Both the position numbers and the translations under genes were made by a program. DNA of 29,870 nucleotides, taken from assembly GCA_023457295.1 (NCBI GenBank), contig JAEWLZ010000320.1, positions 1 to 29,870 of the forward strand. Reading direction: 5' to 3'. The DNA comes from Cyanobacteria bacterium OH_PDB_112 (GTDB taxonomy: Bacteria > Cyanobacteriota > Vampirovibrionia > Gastranaerophilales > CAJFVJ01). Below the pieces are notes generated by a model that saw only the letters and a list, made by a program, of their open reading frames with translations, had not been told where the DNA came from and made no database searches. Below, one piece after another: positions 23,806 through 29,870 of the stretch; the first letter of the stretch is position 1, and every line of letters begins with the position of its first letter.

Positions 23806-24570
23806 ATGGGTATTTCATCGAATCAGGCACGATTTTTATCGTTGACCGCAAGACAAGTTGATCTTGAGTATCGAGTACAGCAAATATGTCAAAGACGTCT
23901 TCGTCTCGCATCAGAACTTGAAAATGTTGCAACAGCTTATAACAATGATATTTCTAACAGAAAGCTGTATACTTTCAGCTCTTCTAACAGCGGGATTGAT
24001 CAATTAAGTGTTGCAGGAATTAAATCTCTTAAAGATACAAACGGTAATAATTACATTATTATAGGTCAAGATACCGCAGCAGCTAATATTTCAATTACAT
24101 CCGGCTCTCTTTCAGCGACAGGTGTTAATGCGATTACTATTGGTACTGGTGGTACAGCAAGAACAGTTACTATGTCAGATTTAGGCTTGGACGCAACTTT
24201 GACAGGTGCAGATAGATCAAGTGCAATCTTGGAAGCAGCAATCAGAAGTGGTGTCATTACTCTTGCGGCTCAAGCAGATGAGTTTACTCAAACAAAAACA
24301 AATGTGGCCGCAGGTGCAGATGCAGGTGATTATGAGCTTAAAGATTGGAGAACATTACCTGCCATGGCAGATGAGCTTTATAAAGCTGATAATGTTGACG
24401 CGGAAAATAAATATGATAAAACAGTTTCGGAAATAAATGCTCAGGACAAAAAGCTTCAGTTGGAGCAAACATCCATAGAAGTAGAGTACAAAGCGGTAGC
24501 TTCAGAAAAAGAAGCAGTCAAGAAAATCTTGGATACAAACGCTCAATCATCATTCAAGTATTTCAGCTAA
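23806..24570 (+). CDS. Sigma-28-driven protein with flagellin-like plan, paralog 2
   Basis: 254 residues, paralog of the 22491 product. The first ~57 and last ~75 residues are almost identical (MGISSNQARFLSLTARQVDL; LEQTSIEVEYKAVASEKEAV; SSFKYFS). The centre diverges with several short gaps (AAANISITSGSLSATGVNAI versus a different Gly/Ala-rich stretch). Helical conserved ends, a variable middle, no signal peptide and a perfect sigma-28 promoter argue for a late flagellar or flagellum-exported protein. The AAAGGAG site and start context are identical to the first copy. Function unknown. Confidence 0.8.
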   Translation: MGISSNQARFLSLTARQVDLEYRVQQICQRRLRLASELENVATAYNNDISNRKLYTFSSSNSGIDQLSVAGIKSLKDTNGNNYIIIGQDTAAANISITSGSLSATGVNAITIGTGGTARTVTMSDLGLDATLTGADRSSAILEAAIRSGVITLAAQADEFTQTKTNVAAGADAGDYELKDWRTLPAMADELYKADNVDAENKYDKTVSEINAQDKKLQLEQTSIEVEYKAVASEKEAVKKILDTNAQSSFKYFS

Positions 24571-24826
24571 TAAAATACAGGGAATTTCAGGCGGCATAAC
24601 AAGATGCTGCCTGAGTACCCGGATAAAAAATGTATAATCTTTATTTATAAATTATTAAATTGGATTAGGCATGGTTATAATTTAAAAAAATCTTCATGCC
24701 CATTTTTTGTAAAAAATTCAGATAAGCAAAAAAATAAGCTTTAATCTGTAATTTCTTCGAGAAAACAGCTATAAGGCTTGCAGGACAACAATCTTTACAT
24801 TTTTATAAACCAAAACCAAATTTTAG
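24571..24826 (+). other. Structured 3' UTR of paralog 2
   Basis: 256 nt without a gene. It holds a 10-bp hairpin CAGGCGGCAT-aacaag-ATGCTGCCTG (24588-24613), a GGCATG...CATGCC hairpin followed by TTTTTT (24668-24708), and CAGATAAGC...GCTTTAATCTG (24719-24749). The final stretch, CTTTACA-TTTTTATAA, resembles the 3' UTR end of unit 1. It could be mRNA stability elements or a separate small RNA. Confidence 0.4.
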
Positions 24827-24852
24827 CATCGGTTACCCCGATGTTTTTTTTT
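24827..24852 (+). terminator. Intrinsic terminator of unit 2
   Basis: CATCGG-TTACC-CCGATG followed by nine T (24844-24852). Confidence 0.85.
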
Positions 24853-25020
24853 GCCTCTAAGTATTGATATTATTGATTATTATTGTGATGTTTTTCGTAT
24901 AACCCCAAAGCTTTTCTTAGAGAAGGGGTTTGCTATATTTTTTTAAACAAATCTGGTATGGTTTTGTAAGATTTTTTGAGGCTGAAATTTACATTTTATA
25001 ATGTTTTCAGCCAAAAACAG
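24853..25020. other. Intergenic region with a bulged hairpin before the HU gene
   Basis: No gene is seen. AACCCC (24901-24906) pairs with GGGGTT (24925-24930), enclosing a small TTCT-TAG-AGAA hairpin. A T-run follows 8 nt later, so it could be a weak terminator backing up the one at 24827. Confidence 0.35.
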
Positions 25021-25048
25021 TTGCCAAAGATTTTATAATATGTATAAT
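25021..25048 (+). promoter_or_regulatory. Sigma-70 promoter of the HU-like gene
   Basis: TTGCCA (25021-25026), 16-nt spacer, TATAAT (25043-25048), 29 nt before the ATG. Confidence 0.65.
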
Positions 25049-25077
25049 TATATTTGTCTAGAAAAAGGAGGTTCAAA

Positions 25078-25350
25078 ATGAACAAAGAAGAATTGGTAAA
25101 AGAAGTTGCTAAAAAAGCAAAAGTTTCACAAAAAGATGCAGCGGAAATTTTAGGTGCGACATTAGATACTATCGAAAAAACAGTTGCTAAAGGTAAAAAA
25201 ATTACTTTGGTAGGTTTCGGTACTTTTGAAGCTAGAAAAAGAGCTGCAAGAACCGGAAGAAACCCACAAACTGGCGCAGAGATTAAAATCCCTGCAAAAA
25301 CAGTTCCGGCATTTTCTGCAGGTAAAAAATTTAAAGAGCTTGTAAAATAA
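25078..25350 (+). CDS. HU-family DNA-binding protein
   Basis: 90 residues, the standard HU/IHF length. MNKEELVKEVAKKAKVSQKDA is the N-terminal helix pair. ITLVGFGTFEARKRAARTGRNPQTGAEIKIPA is the saddle plus DNA-intercalating arm (RxGRNPxTG signature), ending TVPAFSAGKKFKELVK. HU bends and compacts DNA as a dimer. The ATG at 25078 has AAAGGAGG 6 nt upstream; the longer frame (25054) is not needed. Monocistronic, with its own promoter and a bidirectional terminator. Confidence 0.95.
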   Translation: MNKEELVKEVAKKAKVSQKDAAEILGATLDTIEKTVAKGKKITLVGFGTFEARKRAARTGRNPQTGAEIKIPAKTVPAFSAGKKFKELVK

Positions 25351-25373
25351 TTTAAGCTTTTATTAAATTTGCT

Positions 25374-25403
25374 AAAAAAGAAGCCTTATAAGGCTTCTTT
25401 TTT
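25374..25403. terminator. Bidirectional terminator between HU and metW
   Basis: AAAAAAGAAGCCTT / AAGGCTTCTTTTTT around a 2-nt centre, with A and T tracts on both sides. It also ends the metX-metW transcript; the metW stop codon lies inside its right edge. Confidence 0.85.
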
Positions 25404-26022
25404 ATTTTGAAATTACAAAAATCACTTCTTCGGCGAAAAAATTATCAAATAATTTGCAAAAAAATCCTGTTCGTACTTTTGCACGGGTCATACATACTGT
25501 TTTTTCAATTTTCAAGTTGAATTTTTCTGTGAAATTATAAAAATCCGCAATCGTTAGCAAGTGAATATTCGGTGTATCGTACCACTCAAAAGGGAGCATT
25601 TGGGATTTTGGCATTTTTCCATAAAAAAATAAATAAAAACTTACACGCCAGTATGCAAAATTTGGAAAACTCACAACTATTTTTCTTCCTGCTCTGAGCA
25701 TTTCTTTTATTACATAATCAGGTTTTTCAGTTGATTGAAGGGTTTGGTTGAGGATTATGTAGTCTACTGATTGATCAGGATATTCTGCCAAACCTTCATC
25801 TATATCTCCTTGTACCACGGAAAGACCTTTTTCGAGACATTTTATGACATTATTTTGATTTATTTCGATGCCTCTGGCTTTAATTTTTTTATCCTTGAGC
25901 ATTTTTAAGAGAGTTCCATCGCCGCAACCTAAATCCAAAACAGTTGAATTTTCGGGAATCATGCCCGCAATTATTGAATAATTAAGGTGTAATCCTTTTG
26001 ATGTTGCGTAATGTTCGTTCAA
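25402..26022 (-). CDS. metW: Methionine biosynthesis protein MetW
   Basis: 206-residue class I SAM-dependent methyltransferase-like protein. VLDLGCGDGTLLKML is the SAM-binding motif. IEINQNNVIKCLEKGLSVVQGDIDEGL and the PNFAYWRVSFYLFFYGKMPKSQMLPFEWYDTPNIHLLT region are highly typical of MetW. MetW pairs with MetX, and its usual place directly after metX is kept here. Starts at TTG, overlapping the metX stop (TTGA), with GGAGG 7 nt upstream. MetW is thought to assist the homoserine O-acyltransferase step. Confidence 0.93.
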   Translation of the reverse strand: MNEHYATSKGLHLNYSIIAGMIPENSTVLDLGCGDGTLLKMLKDKKIKARGIEINQNNVIKCLEKGLSVVQGDIDEGLAEYPDQSVDYIILNQTLQSTEKPDYVIKEMLRAGRKIVVSFPNFAYWRVSFYLFFYGKMPKSQMLPFEWYDTPNIHLLTIADFYNFTEKFNLKIEKTVCMTRAKVRTGFFCKLFDNFFAEEVIFVISK

Positions 26023-27125
26023 GATTTGTCCTCCGAAAGAAAACTTTTAATGATTTTTGATTGTGTCTCGTATTCCAGCAAAAACGCATCATGGCCACAA
26101 GGGGAGTCAATTTTGCAGAAAGAGACATCTTTTTGGTTTTTGATAAGGGCATTAACAATTTCTTTTGATTGTTCTGGCGGAAAGAGCCAGTCTGACGAGA
26201 AAGCAATTATCAAAAATTTGGCATTGGTATTGGAAAAAGCTTGCTCAAGTGAGCCGTATTTTTCAGCCAAATCAAAATAATCCACAGCTTTTGTGATGTA
26301 AAGGTAGCTGTTGGCATCAAATCTATCGACAAAAATTTGCCCTTGGTATTCAAGATAGCTCTCGACTTGAAAATCCACATCAAAGTGAAAATCAGGAGAA
26401 TCTTTGTCCTGAAGACGTCTGCCGAATTTTTTATGCATTGCTTCTTCGCAAAGATAAGTTATATGTCCCACCATTCTTGCGATAGAAAGACCTTTTTCGG
26501 GTTTGGCTCTATCGTAATAGTTGCCTTTGTTCCAGTTGGGATCGGATATAATTGCGTTTCTTCCAACGGCGTTGAATGCTATTCCTTGAGCGGAAAGTCT
26601 TGCGGTTGATGCGATAATTATAGCGTGTGTAACCATATCGCTGTGGCGTATAGACCATTCCATGGCTTGCATTCCACCCATAGAACCGCCAGCTACTCTA
26701 AGTTTTTTTACGCCCAAAAAGTCCACAAGTTTTTTTTGAACTTTTACAACATCTTCAGTTGTAAAAACAGGGAATTCAATGCCGTAAGGCTTTCCTGTGT
26801 CGGGGTTTGTGGATGAAGGTCCTGTTGTGCCTTTACATCCTCCCAACATGTTTGAACAAATCACAAAATATTTATTTGTATCAAACGCTTTATTTGATCC
26901 GACAAGATCATCCCACCAGCCGGGTTTTTTATCACCTTCATGATAACCTGCTGCATGTGCATCGCCTGTCAGCGCATGCAAAAGTAAAATAGCATTATTT
27001 TTTGCTTCATTAAGTTCGCCGTAAGTTTCATAGGCTACCTGAACATTTTTAAGTTCTTTGCCTGATTCGAGCAAAATGTTTTCTTCTATATGAAAATATT
27101 TTGTTTCTACTGTTCCAAGTGTCAT
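26019..27125 (-). CDS. metX: Homoserine O-acyltransferase MetX
   Basis: 368-residue alpha/beta hydrolase-fold acyltransferase making O-acetyl- (or O-succinyl-) homoserine for methionine synthesis. ALTGDAHAAGY and the SNMLGGCKGTTGPSS oxyanion region are MetX hallmarks. GGSMGGMQAMEW holds the Ser148 nucleophile. FSSDWLFPP and DSPCGHDAFLLE supply the acidic residue and His. Acetyl versus succinyl preference cannot be read reliably from sequence. metW follows with a 4-bp overlap. No SAM riboswitch is visible upstream. Confidence 0.94.
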   Translation of the reverse strand: MTLGTVETKYFHIEENILLESGKELKNVQVAYETYGELNEAKNNAILLLHALTGDAHAAGYHEGDKKPGWWDDLVGSNKAFDTNKYFVICSNMLGGCKGTTGPSSTNPDTGKPYGIEFPVFTTEDVVKVQKKLVDFLGVKKLRVAGGSMGGMQAMEWSIRHSDMVTHAIIIASTARLSAQGIAFNAVGRNAIISDPNWNKGNYYDRAKPEKGLSIARMVGHITYLCEEAMHKKFGRRLQDKDSPDFHFDVDFQVESYLEYQGQIFVDRFDANSYLYITKAVDYFDLAEKYGSLEQAFSNTNAKFLIIAFSSDWLFPPEQSKEIVNALIKNQKDVSFCKIDSPCGHDAFLLEYETQSKIIKSFLSEDKS

Positions 27126-27163
27126 TTTTTAATTTTTTTATCCTGCCTGTATTCTTTTATTAG

Positions 27164-27169
27164 ATTATA
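27164..27169 (-). promoter_or_regulatory. -10 box for metXW
   Basis: TATAAT on the minus strand, about 39 nt upstream of the metX start. No clear -35 element. Confidence 0.35.
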
Positions 27170-27249
27170 TCACTTAATATATCAAAAAATTTAATATTTT
27201 TGCATTTGGCTAATTTTAATGGCAAAATAGAGAGACTAAGGAGGAGTTT

Positions 27250-28548
27250 ATGTTTTCGGGGAATGAAATGTTGATATCAGGATTGATTCTTCTTATAGCA
27301 TATTTTTTTATTGCGACCGAAAAAATCCAAAAATCTGTTGTGGCGCTTTTTGGGGCTTCTCTTACTCTTATTTTTGGGCTTTTACCTCAATATAAGCATG
27401 AAGGCATAAAATCAGCTTTTGAATATGTTGAGTTTGATGTGATTTTTTTGCTTATCAGTATGATGATAATTGTTCATATTGCAACTCGTAGTGGTATGTT
27501 CGACTGGATTGCGATAAATATTCTTAAGCTTACAAAAGGGCATCCAAAGAGTGTTCTTTTTGCATTAGCTGCTTTTACGGCTTTTGCTTCGGCATTTTTG
27601 GATAATGTTACGACAGTTGTTTTGATTATGCCGGTTACTTTTGTCATCGCGAAGGAACTTGAAATTACTCCTGTTCCCTTTTTAATTACAGAAATTTTGG
27701 CGTCCAATATAGGCGGAACCGCAACTCTTATAGGAGATCCCCCAAATATAATAATAGGGCTTCGCGCGGGAATTTCGTTTATGCAGTTTTTGACTGAACT
27801 TACGGAAATTATTGTCTTGATTTTTCTTGTTTCGGTGGGGGTTTTACTTTTTTTGTTTCGAAAAAAACTTATTTCAAGACCCGATAAAATGGAACATGTT
27901 GCAAATATGACCACATCCGGAATTATAAAAGATAAGGCTCTTGTATGGCGTTCCAGTATTGTTCTTTTGGCAGTTATTTTGGGCTTTATAACTCATGATA
28001 TTACTCATATTGCAAGTTATGTCTGCGCAATGATGGGGGCAAGTGTTCTTTTGCTCTTTGAAAGTCCTAAAGAAATTTATGAAGATGTTGAGTGGCTCAC
28101 AATTTTCTTTTTTATCGGGCTGTTCATTATTATTGGCGGATTTGAAGCGTCAGGAGGTATTAGTTTTCTTGCACAGAAGATGATAAATATTACCAATGGC
28201 AATCTTAATCTTGCTTGTGCGCTGATTTTATGGGGGTCGGGAATTTTATCGGGAATTATAGATAATATTCCATATACTGCTACTATGGTGCCTTTATTGG
28301 AACAAGTTGTGCATACTATGCCTCATCCTAATGATGTTCATCCATTGTGGTGGGCTTTGTCTTTGGGAGCTTGCTTAGGAGGAAACTTCACCATTATAGG
28401 GGCGGCTGCGAATGTTATTGTATGTGAAAAAGCTGCAGTGGAAGGTTTTGAAATTTCTTTTTGGGAGTTTTTTAAATACGGTTCTTTAATTTCGATTGTT
28501 TCTCTTATTATGAGTACTTTTTATTTGTATTTTAGATTTTTAATATAG
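27250..28548 (+). CDS. ArsB/NhaD-type (ion transporter superfamily) permease
   Basis: 432 residues with about 11-12 membrane helices. It has the ArsB/NhaD/citrate-transporter signatures FLDNVTTVVLIMPVT and a second inverted-repeat half ...IIDNIPYTATMVPLL (the DN-x-x-T/P re-entrant motifs). SNIGGTATLIGDPPNIIIG and GACLGGNFTIIGAAANVIV are the paired hairpin loops. Known family members export arsenite or exchange Na+/H+ or carboxylates; the substrate here is unknown. No ars genes are nearby, so I avoid the arsB label. Strong AAGGAGG-type site before the ATG. It is followed by the secreted orphan 12 nt later. Confidence 0.88.
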   Translation: MFSGNEMLISGLILLIAYFFIATEKIQKSVVALFGASLTLIFGLLPQYKHEGIKSAFEYVEFDVIFLLISMMIIVHIATRSGMFDWIAINILKLTKGHPKSVLFALAAFTAFASAFLDNVTTVVLIMPVTFVIAKELEITPVPFLITEILASNIGGTATLIGDPPNIIIGLRAGISFMQFLTELTEIIVLIFLVSVGVLLFLFRKKLISRPDKMEHVANMTTSGIIKDKALVWRSSIVLLAVILGFITHDITHIASYVCAMMGASVLLLFESPKEIYEDVEWLTIFFFIGLFIIIGGFEASGGISFLAQKMINITNGNLNLACALILWGSGILSGIIDNIPYTATMVPLLEQVVHTMPHPNDVHPLWWALSLGACLGGNFTIIGAAANVIVCEKAAVEGFEISFWEFFKYGSLISIVSLIMSTFYLYFRFLI

Positions 28549-28560
28549 GTATTAAATTTT

Positions 28561-29214
28561 ATGAAAAATAAGTTATTTTTGATTATTTTTGTTTTATTTA
28601 TTTTTACTTTAAATCATGCAAATGCTATGGAAAAATTTACCGTAGAGCTTGTTAATGATATAGACTTGACTAATATCCCAAAGGAATGTTCTTTGAAGGC
28701 AACAGAAGATGTTTACGTCGGATATTACGATAAAATTGAAAAAGACAGCATTATTACAGGCGAAATAGTTAAGATAGTTCCGCCCAGAAGACTGGAAAGA
28801 GATGCTTTTATTGTTTTTAAGCCTAAAAAGTACACAATTCCTTCAGAAAATAATAAAGAAGTTGATATTTTAACTTCCAAAAAGGTTAAATTAAGAAATA
28901 AAAGAAAACTTGATAAAAAAGATCTTGCCGCCAATACTTTTGGAACAGCACTTTCTTGTTTCCCTCCTTTTACATTTATTGTACCCTTTGCGCAGTTTGG
29001 AATGGGAATTGTTAAACACAAAGAAAACGAACATCCTTTTCGGGGCGGGTTTCGTTATTTGATTGAAAGTTGGCCTTTCTGTTATTTGTTAAAAGGAGAT
29101 GCAATGGTTTTGGTATCAGGGACAAAAATGCAACTTCCTTTAAGTGAAAAAATGTTCAATTTTCACCTAGAAAAGAAAAAAGAATTTTTAAAAAAATCTA
29201 AAAAAGAAGTTTAA
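28561..29214 (+). CDS. Secreted or periplasmic hypothetical protein
   Basis: 217 residues. A Sec signal peptide (MKNKLFLIIFVLFIFTLNHANA, cleavage after ANA) precedes a Lys-rich, mostly beta-like domain that I do not recognise. It contains DVYVGYYDKIEKDSIITGEIVKIVPP, a short hydrophobic stretch FPPFTFIVPFAQFGMGI, and ends in a basic tail (KKKEFLKKSKKEV). The ATG has only a weak AGG upstream. It lies 12 nt after the permease, so co-transcription is likely. It converges on the parvulin gene. Confidence 0.68.
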   Translation: MKNKLFLIIFVLFIFTLNHANAMEKFTVELVNDIDLTNIPKECSLKATEDVYVGYYDKIEKDSIITGEIVKIVPPRRLERDAFIVFKPKKYTIPSENNKEVDILTSKKVKLRNKRKLDKKDLAANTFGTALSCFPPFTFIVPFAQFGMGIVKHKENEHPFRGGFRYLIESWPFCYLLKGDAMVLVSGTKMQLPLSEKMFNFHLEKKKEFLKKSKKEV

Positions 29215-29216
29215 GA

Positions 29217-29498
29217 CTATTTTTTGTCTGTAACAACTAATAAATGCCAGCCAAATTGAGTTTGAACCGGTTCTGAAAGTTCGCCTACTTCAAGTGTAAA
29301 TGATGCTTCATCGAACTCCGGAACCATCATTCCTCTTGTGAAGAAACCCAAGTCGCCGCCATTTGCCCCTGAAGGACATTGTGAAACTGCTGCTGCAACA
29401 TCTGCAAAATCTTTTCCTGCAAGAATTTCTTCTCTGAGTTTTTTTGCTTCTTCTTCTGTTGAAACTAAAAGGTGGCTTGCGCGAACTTGTGTTGTCAT
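29217..29498 (-). CDS. Single-domain parvulin peptidyl-prolyl cis-trans isomerase
   Basis: 93 residues that are just the PpiC/parvulin catalytic domain: VRASHLLVSTEEEAKKL, GKDFADVAAAVSQCPSGANGGDLGFFTRGMMVPEF, then FGWHLLVV. The HLL, GGDLGFF and FGxH(L/I) motifs surround the active site. No signal peptide, so cytoplasmic, and comparable in size to E. coli PpiC (93 residues). The ATG has AAAGGAG 7 nt upstream. Divergent from the pyrK-like gene. Confidence 0.93.
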   Translation of the reverse strand: MTTQVRASHLLVSTEEEAKKLREEILAGKDFADVAAAVSQCPSGANGGDLGFFTRGMMVPEFDEASFTLEVGELSEPVQTQFGWHLLVVTDKK

Positions 29499-29531
29499 TG
29501 TTTTACTCCTTTAAATCTGTCTATGGAACTG

Positions 29532-29540
29532 ATTATAGCA
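29532..29540 (-). promoter_or_regulatory. Extended -10 promoter for the parvulin gene
   Basis: On the minus strand TGCTATAAT (TGn plus perfect -10), about 34 nt upstream of the parvulin ATG. Confidence 0.5.
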
Positions 29541-29574
29541 TGACAAATCAAATGTAAATAAATATTTAAAAAGT

Positions 29575-29603
29575 TTGACTCAGGATTTTGAGTTTTTTAT
29601 AAT
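29575..29603 (+). promoter_or_regulatory. Strong sigma-70 promoter upstream of the pyrK-like gene
   Basis: TTGACT (29575-29580), 17-nt spacer, TATAAT (29598-29603). This is the best sigma-70 match in the window. Transcription would begin near 29610, just before the leader ORF. Confidence 0.8.
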
Positions 29604-29620
29604 AATTACAGGTGAGGAAA

Positions 29621-29665
29621 ATGAAAAAAAATATAAGACATTATTTGAAATTAAATATAACCTAA
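29621..29665 (+). CDS. Leader peptide ORF (14 codons), MKKNIRHYLKLNIT
   Basis: ATG at 29621 follows GGTGAGG 3-7 nt upstream and stops at TAA (29663-29665), immediately where the terminator stem begins. No amino acid is run-enriched enough to suggest amino-acid attenuation. It lies between the strong promoter and the terminator, as a leader peptide would. Confidence 0.5.
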   Translation: MKKNIRHYLKLNIT

Positions 29666-29696
29666 AGAAGAAAAGCGTTGTCTTTTCTTTTTTTTT
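29664..29696 (+). terminator. Attenuator-type terminator before the pyrK-like gene
   Basis: AAAGAAGAAAAG (29664-29675) pairs with CTTTTCTTTTTT (29682-29693) around loop CGTTGT. The U-tract runs to 29696 and abuts the GAGG ribosome binding site of the next gene. The stem is AU-rich. A ribosome at the leader stop would cover its left arm. Confidence 0.55.
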
Positions 29697-29705
29697 GAGG
29701 AAAAA

Positions 29706-29870
29706 ATGAAAAAAAATCACATCGGAACAATTGAAAATATACAAAAAATAAACTCTCAGGTTTATTCTGTGGAGTTTTCATCCCCCACTTTGAGTGAGAT
29801 TTGTCCGGGGGAATATGTTTCGATTTTGTGCGAAGGGCTTACTTTGCGCCGTCCTTTCAGCGTTGCTGAT
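29706..29870 (+). CDS. PyrK-like dihydroorotate dehydrogenase electron-transfer subunit (partial, runs off the window)
   Basis: 55 codons visible. It begins KKNHIGTIENIQKINSQVYSVEF with the strand pattern of ferredoxin-NADP reductase-type FAD domains. It ends GEYVSILCEGLTLRRPFSVAD, where RRPFS is the FAD-binding RxxS/RPxS motif typical of PyrK. PyrK passes electrons from NADH to PyrD through FAD and a 2Fe-2S cluster. Another FNR-like subunit is possible because the C-terminal cysteines are off the window. Start ATG has GAGG 5 nt upstream, next to the terminator U-tract. Preceded by the leader ORF and attenuator. Confidence 0.65.
   Translation, partial: MKKNHIGTIENIQKINSQVYSVEFSSPTLSEICPGEYVSILCEGLTLRRPFSVAD

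Larger units (their letters stand above)
23487..24852 (+). repeat. Tandem duplicated unit, copy 2
   Basis: Second copy of the motif-promoter-leader-gene-3' UTR-terminator unit. The ends of the coding region and the last 50 nt of the leader are nearly identical to copy 1. The gene centre and 3' UTR have diverged. Confidence 0.75.

Noticed and set aside
27126..27249. SAM riboswitch upstream of metX
   Set aside because: The region is short and AT-rich, with no paired P1-P4 pattern or conserved core seen.
1..29870. CRISPR arrays, tRNA or rRNA genes, insertion sequences, phage genes
   Set aside because: No regularly spaced direct repeats with unique spacers, no cloverleaf, no transposase or integrase frames were found on either strand.

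Overview
This AT-rich window (GC roughly one third) looks like the chromosome of an anaerobic, flagellated gut-type bacterium. The best fit is Candidatus Gastranaerophilales / Vampirovibrionia ('Melainabacteria'). That placement is inference, from the low GC, a HydE maturase for [FeFe] hydrogenase, sigma-28 promoters, and a secreted family starting MGISSNQARF that I associate with this group. Most starts follow good AAGGAG-type sites, but TTG and GTG starts are common. No tRNA, rRNA, CRISPR array, insertion sequence or phage gene was seen.

Layout. 1-154 (-): start of a PIG-L (LmbE) deacetylase. 279-1265: hydE. 1418-4725: a tightly coupled four-gene operon (MtnX-like HAD phosphatase, class III PLP aminotransferase, alpha/beta hydrolase with a Cys nucleophile, four-helix membrane protein) whose pathway I cannot name. 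4901-5251: small orphan gene. 5423-14131: a 2902-residue protein with flagellin-type ends, two GLUG-repeat blocks and about 20 copies of a 75-85-residue aromatic repeat I do not recognise. 14166-16503: gshB-like ATP-grasp, thiS and an mnmA variant lacking the usual second catalytic Cys. 16500-19083: bioB, a cupin and a fosmidomycin-resistance-type MFS exporter. 19080-21245 (-): polyamine operon speD-speE-speB.

21404-24852 is the most unusual part. A low-complexity orphan gene lies divergently from two tandem units, each with a near-consensus sigma-28 (FliA) promoter, a long leader carrying two hairpins whose positions but not sequences are conserved, a paralogous 254-256-residue protein with conserved ends and a variable core (a flagellin-like plan), a long structured 3' UTR and an intrinsic terminator. 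A 19-nt motif, TTTGTAACRAAnnnTTAA, lies upstream of both units and also upstream of the giant flagellin and the 4901 orphan, so these surface/flagellar loci may share a regulator.

25078-29870: an HU-type DNA-binding protein, metX-metW (-), an ArsB/NhaD-type permease, a secreted orphan, a single-domain parvulin, and the start of a pyrK-like gene. The pyrK-like gene is preceded by a strong promoter, a 14-codon leader ORF and an overlapping terminator hairpin, which together look like an attenuator.
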